A stretch of 22,473 nt of DNA from a virus, in IMG/VR virus record IMGVR_UViG_3300011010_001092, positions 1-22,473 of that record, one strand, 5' to 3'. Shown here in pieces: positions 14,642 to 22,118 of this stretch (position 1 is its first letter; each line of letters begins with the position of its first letter). Both the position numbers and the translations under genes were made by a program. Below the pieces are notes generated by a model that saw only the letters and a program-made list of their open reading frames with translations, did no database searches and was not told the origin of the DNA.

Positions 14642-16279
14642 CTAGCTAAAGTTTGCAGGTGCAACACCACCAGTAAGAACTGCGATATCACCTTGGATAT
14701 CCATGTTAACATACTGTGTTTCAGGATGCCATCCAGCTTCCGTAATCGCGTAACGAGATTTCATACCGATTTTTGGAGAGAATGTACCTTCTGCGATAGT
14801 CTGAAGAGATTCAGCCATGATGTACGGCATAAATTTAACTCCAGGCTCTTCGTCAGCACCTTTACGACCGATTGCAAGTCGTGTATCTCCCCAAGATAAG
14901 TTAGGGTCAACATAAACTTGTACACCGTAAACTTTACCAGCAGGGTAAAGATTTCCAGCAACACCAGTCATATCAGTTGGAACTTGCGCGATTGAATAAC
15001 CAGCAACGTCTGCCAATGCAGAAGCAAGGCGTCCGTTAGTTACCATGAATGTTCCAGCTCCAAAACGTCCTCTGTGATAGATTAAGTTAGCAAGTTCAAG
15101 AACTTTAGTAACTAATCTACGTTGTAATGTAGAAACGTTTTCGAAACCTCCTGTACCTGTAGAAAGATCAAGAGTTGTAACACCAGCACCTTCAACTAAG
15201 TCGATCTCAGTGTTGTGAACTGCTGCTAATTGGAATACTCGGTCAACCAATTGCTTATTAATAGATTGAGCTAAGTCGTTTACTGCAACGTTTTCTAACA
15301 TAGAAACAACGTCGTAGTTCCATACTCGATTTAAGTCTTGAATCTGCTCAACAGTTGCAGAGATAGAAACTTGATCAGTTCTAGCTTCAACAAACTTAGT
15401 GAACATTCTTAGACCCATTTGACGGAACTTAGAGTTCTCACCAGATTCACGAGTCATTCCATTAGGAACGTCTCCTGTCGCAGGAAGGTATGAACCAGTA
15501 AATGCAGTAGCTGAATAATCAGCATCAGATACTGAAGTGAAACCAGAAATATGGTTTTCTAGTGCAGAAACTAGAGCAACTCCAGTTATATTACCAGAAA
15601 CATCACCGTTGATTGTAGCTGTGTTACCTACCAATGAAACAGATAAAGTGTTAGTACCTGCATCTGAAACTACTTTCGCGATTAACTGACCGTCTACACG
15701 AGAGTAACCTACAAAATGCAATGTAAAGTCACCAGCACCACCACCACTAATTGTGATAGCATCACCAGCAACAGCATTTGTGAAGTCATTTGCATAAGCT
15801 CCTTCGATCTTAACTAAGTAAGGATCAAAATCACCAGCACCAGTTCTACCACCTGCATATAAGTAATCCAAATATGGAAGGAATCCAACTGGAGAATCCA
15901 TAGGGATTACAGGAACTAGGTCGAAACCAATAGTTTTAGCAGCAACCTGAATTGCTACAGGCAATAAAGATGGGAACTTGTCTCCTGAACCAGAGTCAGA
16001 GTAAGAGTTCTTAACACCACCACCGAAAGGAGTTTGTCCTGCGGTAGGTGCTACTGGATTTCCCATGAATCCACCAAGAGATCCAGGAGTTTGTAAGAAC
16101 ACGCCAGGAGCAGTTTGTTCGAATAATGGAGTCGCGTTGTCAAAGATCGCGTGGTTGTGAGCGTACTCAGCTAACCATGGAGTCTTCGCAACGTCAGCAC
16201 CATATCCTTCTAAAATAGGCTTCCAGGTGTTTATCAAGCGATTATCACTTGAACGTTTAAAAATTTTTGTACGTGCCAT
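14642..16279 (-). CDS. 23: Major capsid protein, T4 gp23-like
   Basis: This 545-aa protein is the HK97-fold major head subunit of the gp23 type. The order protease-scaffold-capsid is that of T4 genes 21-22-23. Supporting sequence includes the N-arm, the segment FDLVPVIPMDSPVGFLPYLDY (as residues near 120-140), a Gly/Ala/Thr-rich insertion at about 170-265, and the conserved C-terminal half with NRVWNYDVVSMLENVAVNDLAQ and FVTNGR-type strands. Two (I/L)-x-E sites lie near the N terminus (I22-L-E24 and L36-A-E38), which could be prohead protease cleavage sites and would give a short propeptide. The ATG leader is A-rich without a Shine-Dalgarno sequence. No late element lies directly upstream, so it may be transcribed from the scaffold promoters. 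A strong terminator follows. Confidence 0.93.
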   Translation of the reverse strand: MARTKIFKRSSDNRLINTWKPILEGYGADVAKTPWLAEYAHNHAIFDNATPLFEQTAPGVFLQTPGSLGGFMGNPVAPTAGQTPFGGGVKNSYSDSGSGDKFPSLLPVAIQVAAKTIGFDLVPVIPMDSPVGFLPYLDYLYAGGRTGAGDFDPYLVKIEGAYANDFTNAVAGDAITISGGGAGDFTLHFVGYSRVDGQLIAKVVSDAGTNTLSVSLVGNTATINGDVSGNITGVALVSALENHISGFTSVSDADYSATAFTGSYLPATGDVPNGMTRESGENSKFRQMGLRMFTKFVEARTDQVSISATVEQIQDLNRVWNYDVVSMLENVAVNDLAQSINKQLVDRVFQLAAVHNTEIDLVEGAGVTTLDLSTGTGGFENVSTLQRRLVTKVLELANLIYHRGRFGAGTFMVTNGRLASALADVAGYSIAQVPTDMTGVAGNLYPAGKVYGVQVYVDPNLSWGDTRLAIGRKGADEEPGVKFMPYIMAESLQTIAEGTFSPKIGMKSRYAITEAGWHPETQYVNMDIQGDIAVLTGGVAPANFS

Positions 16280-16303
16280 TTGTTAAAATGTTTTTTTTAG
16301 TTT

Positions 16304-17560
16304 TTACTTTCGAAGATCTAAAGATCTCTGTAGATTTTCTAGGTAAGTTTGAGAGTAACCTCTCTGCATCTCAACTACCTGATTAACAGGCATCATACCT
16401 TCTGTACTTTGGCTTTCGTTGAGTTGTTGCATTTTATTATTTTGTTTGTTTTCTTCAATTCTGTATTGTACGCCTCTTAGGTCCATTTCGTCCCAGAATG
16501 CTTTAGCTTGATAAGGAGTGTTTACTTGATATAACTGAGCTTTAGCATAAATTCTATTCTTTTCACTCTCATTCATATTAGACCATAACGACTTATAATC
16601 AGCTGGCATAAATCTAACATAATTTGGAACATTTTCGTTTTTATGATTAAGAACAGCTTCCATAATTCCTAATACATCATTTTCGTTAAACCATAACGAA
16701 CCGTTAAGAGCTTCAACAATTGCTTGTTTGCTATCAGTATCTAATTTATGAAAAGACTTCTTGTTACTATCATCCATTACCTTTAAGAAAGGATATTTGC
16801 TTTCAAGAACTGCTTTAGCTGAAGAACTGTTAACTTCAGTAATAACTGCATCAACCTTATTAATTAAGTTATCAATTGAAGTAGACTCGTTTAGTCCAGC
16901 AACTCCACCAAGTATGTTTCTTCCTCCAACTACTGTTCCTCCGTTTAGAGATTCAGCAATATATTCAGAGTAACCAATATTTTGATCAAGTTTTTCAGCA
17001 ACATATTGAGAGTACGCTCGGTTTGCATTGATGTTTTCTGAAAGGTATTCAGCAAATTCAATTCCTCGATTTGCTCCTTGTGCAATATATTCAGTGTACT
17101 GTAATCCTTTATCTAATTCCTCAGCTAAATAGTTTTGGTATTTAACAGAGCTATTTAAAGTCTTAATAGAACCATTTAAGTTTTCTTTTAAGTATTCAGA
17201 ATAATTGATATTTTCATTTAACTTCTCAGAGATGTAATCTTGATAATTAACCGACTGATTAAGTTTTTCTCCAAGGTAGCTAGAATACTCAATGCTATTG
17301 TTTGTAGTCTCAGCAACGTGCTCAGTATAACGAATAGACTCGTTTAATTTATTTGACATATAGTCAGCGTAGTTTACAACACCTTCTAATTGTTCAGCCA
17401 AATAATTTACAAATCCCACTAACTGAGAATCAGATTGGTTTAAATTAGTAGATTCAAGGATAGACTTGTGTTTCTTCAACTCCTGCTTAAGTCCACCAAA
17501 TTGTGATTTAAGAACTTCTGAATATTGATTCATTTGTTCTTTTGTTACAAAATTAGACAT
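16304..17560 (-). CDS. Nested in-frame scaffold (gp22-like) predicted from an internal ATG
   Basis: An in-frame ATG at codon 246 (17560) of the protease-scaffold gene would give a 418-aa scaffold without the protease. Upstream of it is an A-rich leader (AAAAAAATAATAACAACAAT) like those before ordinary starts here; in the long protein this leader encodes five consecutive Asn. An exact late-type element lies 67 nt upstream. The product would begin MSNFVTKEQM, similar in style to the long form (MSNLNSKNND). The two proteins could give many scaffold copies and few protease copies. This is inferred from sequence layout; no expression evidence exists here. Confidence 0.5.
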   Translation of the reverse strand: MSNFVTKEQMNQYSEVLKSQFGGLKQELKKHKSILESTNLNQSDSQLVGFVNYLAEQLEGVVNYADYMSNKLNESIRYTEHVAETTNNSIEYSSYLGEKLNQSVNYQDYISEKLNENINYSEYLKENLNGSIKTLNSSVKYQNYLAEELDKGLQYTEYIAQGANRGIEFAEYLSENINANRAYSQYVAEKLDQNIGYSEYIAESLNGGTVVGGRNILGGVAGLNESTSIDNLINKVDAVITEVNSSSAKAVLESKYPFLKVMDDSNKKSFHKLDTDSKQAIVEALNGSLWFNENDVLGIMEAVLNHKNENVPNYVRFMPADYKSLWSNMNESEKNRIYAKAQLYQVNTPYQAKAFWDEMDLRGVQYRIEENKQNNKMQQLNESQSTEGMMPVNQVVEMQRGYSQTYLENLQRSLDLRK

Positions 17561-18295
17561 ATTGTTGTTATTATTTTTTTGTGTCTTAATCGCTTCCTGG
17601 AACGATGCCCCTGAGCCATTTTCTAAATTATTTATCTTATATACTTTGTAATTATTCGCAAAGTTTAAACTTTCTGAGATATCTACTAAATGATTTGCGC
17701 TTATTATTGAACTACTCTTCAAGGAATTATAACTTTCAGTCATCATTGAGAAGTTATGTTTAAAAGATTCGTTTACTCCAGACTTAGTAGAGTTAAGCAC
17801 TGCTTCTGTAAATCCAGGTTCACCAACTAGGTCATATGTGAATATTCTTTGTAAATGAACTTTACCACCTTCGTTTACTTGACCTGCTGCTCTAGAAGAA
17901 ACTGACAGTTGAACACCACCATCGATTAAAGCCTTAGCTATTCGACCATTTGGCGTGTTTTCTAGGATTCTAAGTCTAATATTAACACGACTTCCTCCGT
18001 CATACTCTAGTGCCTCAATTATATGAGAAGCGCTCTTTAGTGAAACTTCAAAATTTTGTGGATGATCAAGTTCACCAACGAGTTGCCTTTTAGTGATCTT
18101 TTCTTTTAAGTAGGTTAAGTGAGGAAGATATTCATCCTTTTCATAAACTCTACGGTTATTATTCATCTGGCCAAAGATTGCACAGACTCCTTCAAGAATG
18201 GTTGAACCTGGTGAAGCGCTCTGTACCTGCAATTTTTGTCCAATGTTTTCTACTATAAGTAGCCAATCATTGTTCTTTGAATTCAAGTTTGACAA
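16304..18295 (-). CDS. 21: Prohead protease (gp21-like, peptidase S77) fused to scaffold/core protein
   Basis: This 663-aa protein joins two functions encoded separately in T4. Residues 30-170 are the serine protease of prohead maturation: catalytic His78 in GELDHP, Ser133/134 in SVSSRA, and the downstream D155-LVGEPGF motif. Residues 170-245 are a polar linker. Residues 246-455 hold the scaffold, with eleven 14-residue repeats of the form Y-x-x-Y-(L/I/V)-x-E-x-L-N. Residues 455-663 form a C-terminal helical domain. The start is TTG at 18295: the next upstream codon but one is a stop, the first in-frame ATG (codon 44) would remove part of the protease fold, and a late element lies 16 nt upstream. 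The capsid gene follows 25 nt later. Protease action would remove the core from the prohead. Confidence 0.88.
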   Translation of the reverse strand: MSNLNSKNNDWLLIVENIGQKLQVQSASPGSTILEGVCAIFGQMNNNRRVYEKDEYLPHLTYLKEKITKRQLVGELDHPQNFEVSLKSASHIIEALEYDGGSRVNIRLRILENTPNGRIAKALIDGGVQLSVSSRAAGQVNEGGKVHLQRIFTYDLVGEPGFTEAVLNSTKSGVNESFKHNFSMMTESYNSLKSSSIISANHLVDISESLNFANNYKVYKINNLENGSGASFQEAIKTQKNNNNNMSNFVTKEQMNQYSEVLKSQFGGLKQELKKHKSILESTNLNQSDSQLVGFVNYLAEQLEGVVNYADYMSNKLNESIRYTEHVAETTNNSIEYSSYLGEKLNQSVNYQDYISEKLNENINYSEYLKENLNGSIKTLNSSVKYQNYLAEELDKGLQYTEYIAQGANRGIEFAEYLSENINANRAYSQYVAEKLDQNIGYSEYIAESLNGGTVVGGRNILGGVAGLNESTSIDNLINKVDAVITEVNSSSAKAVLESKYPFLKVMDDSNKKSFHKLDTDSKQAIVEALNGSLWFNENDVLGIMEAVLNHKNENVPNYVRFMPADYKSLWSNMNESEKNRIYAKAQLYQVNTPYQAKAFWDEMDLRGVQYRIEENKQNNKMQQLNESQSTEGMMPVNQVVEMQRGYSQTYLENLQRSLDLRK
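16931..17413 (-). repeat. 14-residue (42-nt) scaffold repeats
   Basis: Residues 295-455 of the protease-scaffold protein contain eleven units of 14 residues, with one extra 7-residue half unit at 379-385. Examples are YQDYISEKLNENIN (351-364) and YSEYIAESLNGGTV (442-455). The 7-residue insertion shows that the base unit is a heptad, consistent with a long alpha-helical coiled coil. DNA identity between units is low. Confidence 0.85.
17627..17636 (-). promoter_or_regulatory. Internal late-promoter-like element inside the protease gene
   Basis: Minus-strand GATAAATAAT, identical to the element before the 5990 gene, lies within codons for K-I-N-N and 66 nt before the nested scaffold ATG. A nearer out-of-frame ATG would give only about 24 residues. 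Confidence 0.45.
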
Positions 18296-18311
18296 GACCT
18301 AAAAATTTTTT

Positions 18312-18321
18312 ATTATTTATT
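18312..18321 (-). promoter_or_regulatory. Late-promoter-like element before the protease-scaffold gene
   Basis: Minus-strand AATAAATAAT lies 16 nt before the TTG start at 18295, in the 52-nt gap after the DnaJ gene. Its spacing supports the TTG as the true start. Confidence 0.6.
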
Positions 18322-18347
18322 AAAGTTATTGTCAGTTTTTCTTAGTT

Positions 18348-19319
18348 TTATTCTTTTGCAGGTTTCAATAGATTTTTTATTTCAGATTTTATCTCATCTG
18401 TCATTTCTTCAAACGAGGGCGTAATTATATCTATTTTTACTATATACTTACCCCTTTCTGTTTTAGATAAAGCAAGTCCTTCGTTTTTGACTGAGAATTC
18501 TATCTTACTTAAGTTTTTAGGGTAATTTAGGCTAGCTTCATACTTCTTACCGTTTACTCCCTCTACCTTTATCTTCTTGTTATCAATTATGGCAGAAACA
18601 AAAGGTGCCTCTATTCGGTGTATGATATTCTTATCCTCAATTGAGATATTTGGCTCTAATACCAACCATATCTTTATTAAAGCATCACCGCACATAGGAA
18701 TAGACTCCACTTCTCCCCAAAAATTAGTTATTTTTTGTAAGTCTTCATTTCCTAGCTTAGAAAGTCGAACAGTTGTTGTGTATTTACCTGCATCTTCTTT
18801 TATTGCAGTCGTCATCTTAGTCAAGTCAAAATCAAAAGCTATAGTTTTCTCTTCATTCTCTAAAAAGTAGTCAGTTGCACTATTATAGTGTATTTTTTTA
18901 CGACTAAATTCTAATTCGATCTTTTTTCCAATAAATGCGTCACGAAGAGTTACATATGACTCTATAGTTATGTCCAAATATTCAGGTGTTCGATAAGTTC
19001 CAGCAGTTCTTCCTTGTTGCTTTTTATTTCTATCACCGTTTCTTTTTTGCCAATCGTTAAATTGTGTGCCTGAAAAGCCATTAACGAAGTCATCAAATCC
19101 ATGTTTAAAGGACTGGCTCGATCGATCATCGTGCTGCTTCTTCTTGATTGGGTCAGAGAGTATAGTATAGGAATCAGATATTTTTTTGAAATTATCTTCA
19201 GCCTCTAAGCTTCCTCCGTTCTTGTCCGGGTGCCATTTCTTTGCAAGTTGGCGATATGCCTTCTTTATCTCGTCAAGTGAGGCTGTGCGCTTCAAACCCA
19301 ACGTCGCATAATGATCCAT
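18348..19319 (-). CDS. DnaJ-domain (Hsp40) co-chaperone, CbpA-like
   Basis: This 323-aa protein opens with a complete J domain (residues 1-65): DHYATLGLKRTASLDEIKKA, the HPD motif H30-P-D32 in KKWHPDKNGGS, and helix IV up to about residue 65. A Gly/Asn/Gln-rich linker follows (68-105), then a C-terminal region with two beta-rich parts like the substrate-binding domains of CbpA/type II Hsp40. The cysteine-rich zinc finger of DnaJ is absent. The J domain stimulates the ATPase of Hsp70 (host DnaK), and the rest selects clients. It lies directly upstream of the protease-scaffold and capsid genes on the same strand, suggesting help with folding virion proteins. Its start is divergent from the glycan module, across a 60-nt shared control region. 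Confidence 0.88.
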   Translation of the reverse strand: MDHYATLGLKRTASLDEIKKAYRQLAKKWHPDKNGGSLEAEDNFKKISDSYTILSDPIKKKQHDDRSSQSFKHGFDDFVNGFSGTQFNDWQKRNGDRNKKQQGRTAGTYRTPEYLDITIESYVTLRDAFIGKKIELEFSRKKIHYNSATDYFLENEEKTIAFDFDLTKMTTAIKEDAGKYTTTVRLSKLGNEDLQKITNFWGEVESIPMCGDALIKIWLVLEPNISIEDKNIIHRIEAPFVSAIIDNKKIKVEGVNGKKYEASLNYPKNLSKIEFSVKNEGLALSKTERGKYIVKIDIITPSFEEMTDEIKSEIKNLLKPAKE

Positions 19320-19379
19320 TTTATTGGATTTTTTTCTAAACTATTCTATATTATATTGTATAAGAAAGAAAAGTTTTAC
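19320..19379. promoter_or_regulatory. Divergent AT-rich control region
   Basis: These 60 nt separate the starts of the DnaJ gene (minus) and the glycan module (plus). They contain dense TA-rich sequence, including TATATTATATTGTATAA on the + strand and TATAAT on the minus strand. They probably hold promoters in both directions, but no single element can be assigned with confidence. No RATAAATAA element is present. Confidence 0.35.
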
Positions 19380-19994
19380 GTGGGACTAGTTAAAAGTGTT
19401 AAAGAGTTCATGAAGATTCATGATGGCGAAAAAATTATCGTCTGTGGTTGTGGCACCTCTCTTGAAAAACTAAAAAACTCTTACGATCAATACATAACAA
19501 TCGGAGTAAATGATGTACCTGCAATGTTTGATCCCACCTATTTACTTGTAACTGATCACCCAGGGAGGTTTTATGGTAGACGCAAAGAGTTAATACAAGA
19601 ATCTAAAACTAAATTCCTATTTACTTGTGTAAAAGGATGGAGACACCCAAGACTAGTATACTTTGACTTGGGTTCTAAGGAACTTCGTAGCCTTGATAGC
19701 ACTTCTAAAATCGATCATTTTTTAAATTCTCCATACGTTGCAGTTGGGCTTGCATATAAGATGGGAGCCAAGCATATAGGGTTAATTGGGGTAGATTTTA
19801 CAGAAGGTCATTTCTACAATCATAAAGACGGTTCGCATCCACTAATCAAAGCAAATTATTTAAGGCGTTTAAATTCAGCATATCAAGTAATGGTGACTGA
19901 ACTAGCTAAAAGAGGAACTTCTCTCTACAATTTAAGTGAAATTAGTAAGTTAGAGATTCCAAAGATTTCTCTAGAAAAATTTAATGAAATATGA
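19380..19994 (+). CDS. MptE/DUF115-like protein, first gene of glycan module
   Basis: The likely start is GTG at 19380 (204 aa) or ATG at 19410; a longer frame from ATG 19311 would overlap the divergent DnaJ gene and begin with an implausible hydrophobic leader. The N-terminal part (KIIVCGCGTSLEKL, then YITIGVNDVPAMFDPTYLLV) has the G-x-G-x-S-L and I-x-V-N-D pattern of the MptE-like/DUF115 Rossmann-type proteins often found with surface glycan genes. The part around HIGLIGVDFTEGHFYNH completes the fold. It ends with an ATGA overlap onto the CMP-sugar synthetase. The exact reaction is unknown; sugar or glycan handling is inferred from neighbours. Confidence 0.7.
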   Translation: MGLVKSVKEFMKIHDGEKIIVCGCGTSLEKLKNSYDQYITIGVNDVPAMFDPTYLLVTDHPGRFYGRRKELIQESKTKFLFTCVKGWRHPRLVYFDLGSKELRSLDSTSKIDHFLNSPYVAVGLAYKMGAKHIGLIGVDFTEGHFYNHKDGSHPLIKANYLRRLNSAYQVMVTELAKRGTSLYNLSEISKLEIPKISLEKFNEI

Positions 19995-20629
19995 AAATAA
20001 TCATACCTGCTAGGGAAGGATCTAAGGGTTTTCCACACAAGAATAGAGCGCTTTTTAAGTATACTGCTGAGTCAATCCCAACTGAGATTAGAGAAAATGT
20101 TTACGTTACTAGCGATGACTCTAAGATACTTGAGATGGCAGATATTGCTGGTTTTAACTGTATAAGTCGACCTATTGAACTAGCACAAGACAATACTTCA
20201 ATGAAGACAGTAGTCGAACATGCCTTGGGTTTAATGGATGTTTCTGAAGACGAGTTAGTCGCAGTATTATATCTTACTTATCCTGAAAGACGATGGGTCG
20301 ACTTGATAGACGCTGTTGCCTTCTATGTTATGATGGAACCCGCAATGCCAATAAGTTCGCTCCTCTGTAAGAAGCCGGCTAAAGCCAGCCCTTTTCTATT
20401 AATGTATGATTTTGGTCACCGTGGCAAACAGATAATTAAACATGATCTATATCGTCGACAAGACTATCATGAATGTTTCGAGCTATCCCACTTCATCGTA
20501 TTGGTTAGGCCCAAGAACATAAATAAATTAAATAACAATCTCTATGATAGCGAGACTCTTTTTTGGGAGATCGAAGATAAGATTGATGTTGATTATGAAA
20601 AAGATTTCTTAACATTCTATGATAATTAA
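19991..20629 (+). CDS. CMP-sugar cytidylyltransferase (NeuA/PseF-like)
   Basis: This 212-aa protein matches the acylneuraminate cytidylyltransferase family, which makes CMP-activated acidic sugars. The CTP-binding loop is IIPAREGSKGFPHKN (residues 4-18). VYVTSDDSKILEMA and RPIELAQDNTSM follow, as in NeuA. The C-terminal E-D-K-I-D-V-D-Y-E-K-D-F resembles the metal-binding D-I-D-x-x-E-D end. Some positions differ from standard bacterial enzymes (REGSKGF for RGGSKGI). It overlaps both neighbours by a few nucleotides, so it belongs to a tight operon with glycosyltransferases. The activated sugar (sialic, pseudaminic, Kdo-like) cannot be read from the sequence. Confidence 0.82.
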   Translation: MKIIIPAREGSKGFPHKNRALFKYTAESIPTEIRENVYVTSDDSKILEMADIAGFNCISRPIELAQDNTSMKTVVEHALGLMDVSEDELVAVLYLTYPERRWVDLIDAVAFYVMMEPAMPISSLLCKKPAKASPFLLMYDFGHRGKQIIKHDLYRRQDYHECFELSHFIVLVRPKNINKLNNNLYDSETLFWEIEDKIDVDYEKDFLTFYDN

Positions 20630-22118
20630 CATTGCAGTAGAGATAACTGAAGAGTCAATATTACAAACTAAAGTTAGTTTACGTTCCTTTATAGAAAAAA
20701 ACGCTTGGTTTAATGGAACTGTCTATCTTTTAACATCTTCATATTTTCCAATATCTGAAAAGACTTTTGCTGAGATCTCTTTTCTCTATCCAACAATCGA
20801 AATAGTAAACGTTGACTTGGACGATCGAATAAGTAAGATGATGCATTCGTCTAAGCATATGTTAACTAGCAGTATGCTAAGCCATTTAAAGATGGGTACT
20901 TTTTTAATAGACGGGCCTGTGCTTTATATCTCTCAAAAATCTATATTCTTTTCTGATATTTCTTTTTTCATAGAAGATAACTTTATAAATTTTTCAAGCC
21001 TTTTTAATCAAGATACCTCTTCTATTTTTTACTTAGGTGAAAAATTAAACAAAAATGAACTTCTTTCAACTGTTGCTATGCTTGTTCTTGAGGATACTTC
21101 AATTCCTCCAAACAGAAGACTTTCTAATTTTCTAGTAGCTGAATTTAATAAAATAGGTATACCATCTATGAAATATAGCAATAAAATAGTGTCTGCCTCT
21201 AAGTATTTAGACAGATACTTTAATAAATTTAGATCTTCTCTAAAAGAAGTCTCATGCTTACATTTTAATGATGGTGTATTCAACAGTCCGCTATACACTA
21301 AAATAAATCAGATTTGGCTTCATACTGCAAGATCAGTTGCTCGTTTACTAACCAGACCTTTAGCTAATCGCTCAACTATACCTCATACACCAGTTCAATC
21401 CTTTAAGGATGATAGCTTTTCAGTTTCAATAATAATTCCAGCATTCAAAGCACATAATTATATTAAAGACTGTTTAGATTCTATCAAGAACCAAAAGACA
21501 TTAGCCTCTATTGAGATACTCGTAGGTATAGACAACTGTGAAGAAACCTTATCTGAATTAAATAAGATAGCAAAAGATTATCCAAATATGAAGGTCTTCT
21601 TTTCTAATAAATCAATTGGAGCGTATGTTATGAGAAACAGCTTAATTGAATTTACAAGTCATGAAAACTTATTATTTTTTGATGCTGACGATATAATGAA
21701 AGAAGGGATGATAGCGACTATATTGTACAAATACACGAAAAATCAACCAATTAGGTTTAAGTATTTTAATTTTACTCATGGATCAAACCCAATTATACAT
21801 AATTCATTGAATAAAGGAGTTGCACACGGAGTCTTCTTTATAAACAAAGCGCTATTTGACAAAATCGGCGGCTTTCAAGATTGGTTGTGTGGTGCAGACA
21901 GTGATTTCATGAAAAGATGCTTAAACAACAAGATTCTTGATTTACATATACTTTCCCCTTTATTTTATAGAAGAATTCATTCTAAAAGCCTCACACAGGA
22001 CCCTTCTACTGGTTTTAAGTCTACTTTACGAAATGAAATAGCGATCAAGATTAAAAACACTAGAGTTTGGCCGATTCCTCTCTCTAGAGTAACATCAAAA
22101 TTACAAAAAATAAAATGA
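20619..22118 (+). CDS. Two-domain glycosyltransferase: degenerate GT8-like + GT2
   Basis: This 499-aa protein has two parts. Residues 1-240 resemble a GT8-like transferase fold (MIINIAVEITEESILQTKVSLRSF, noted here only as residues 1-24; then HLKMGTFLIDGPVLYI), but the D-x-D expected after the YL strand is absent (YISQKS), so this half may be inactive or bind only. Residues 270-490 are a family 2 transferase: VSIIIPAFKAHNYIKDCLDS, IEILVGIDNCEET, the metal-binding FDADD, and GGFQDWLCGADSDFMKRC, which places the catalytic base. It starts 11 nt before the upstream stop and ends by ATGA overlap with the next transferase. It likely adds a sugar to a virion or host glycan; donor and acceptor are unknown. 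Confidence 0.82.
   Translation: MIINIAVEITEESILQTKVSLRSFIEKNAWFNGTVYLLTSSYFPISEKTFAEISFLYPTIEIVNVDLDDRISKMMHSSKHMLTSSMLSHLKMGTFLIDGPVLYISQKSIFFSDISFFIEDNFINFSSLFNQDTSSIFYLGEKLNKNELLSTVAMLVLEDTSIPPNRRLSNFLVAEFNKIGIPSMKYSNKIVSASKYLDRYFNKFRSSLKEVSCLHFNDGVFNSPLYTKINQIWLHTARSVARLLTRPLANRSTIPHTPVQSFKDDSFSVSIIIPAFKAHNYIKDCLDSIKNQKTLASIEILVGIDNCEETLSELNKIAKDYPNMKVFFSNKSIGAYVMRNSLIEFTSHENLLFFDADDIMKEGMIATILYKYTKNQPIRFKYFNFTHGSNPIIHNSLNKGVAHGVFFINKALFDKIGGFQDWLCGADSDFMKRCLNNKILDLHILSPLFYRRIHSKSLTQDPSTGFKSTLRNEIAIKIKNTRVWPIPLSRVTSKLQKIK

Noticed and set aside
14693-14964. Frames on both strands inside the capsid gene
   Set aside because: Out-of-frame shadows of a strongly supported gp23-like gene.
17595-17621. 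ATG out of frame just after the internal late-type element
   Set aside because: It gives only about 24 codons of basic, low-information sequence; the in-frame ATG at 17560 is the better candidate.
19311-19379. ATG at 19311 as start of the MptE/DUF115-like gene
   Set aside because: It overlaps the divergent DnaJ start and adds a hydrophobic leader encoded by the AT-rich control region; GTG 19380 or ATG 19410 fits better.
21029-21298. Minus-strand frame inside the two-domain transferase
   Set aside because: No start context and antisense to a coherent glycosyltransferase.
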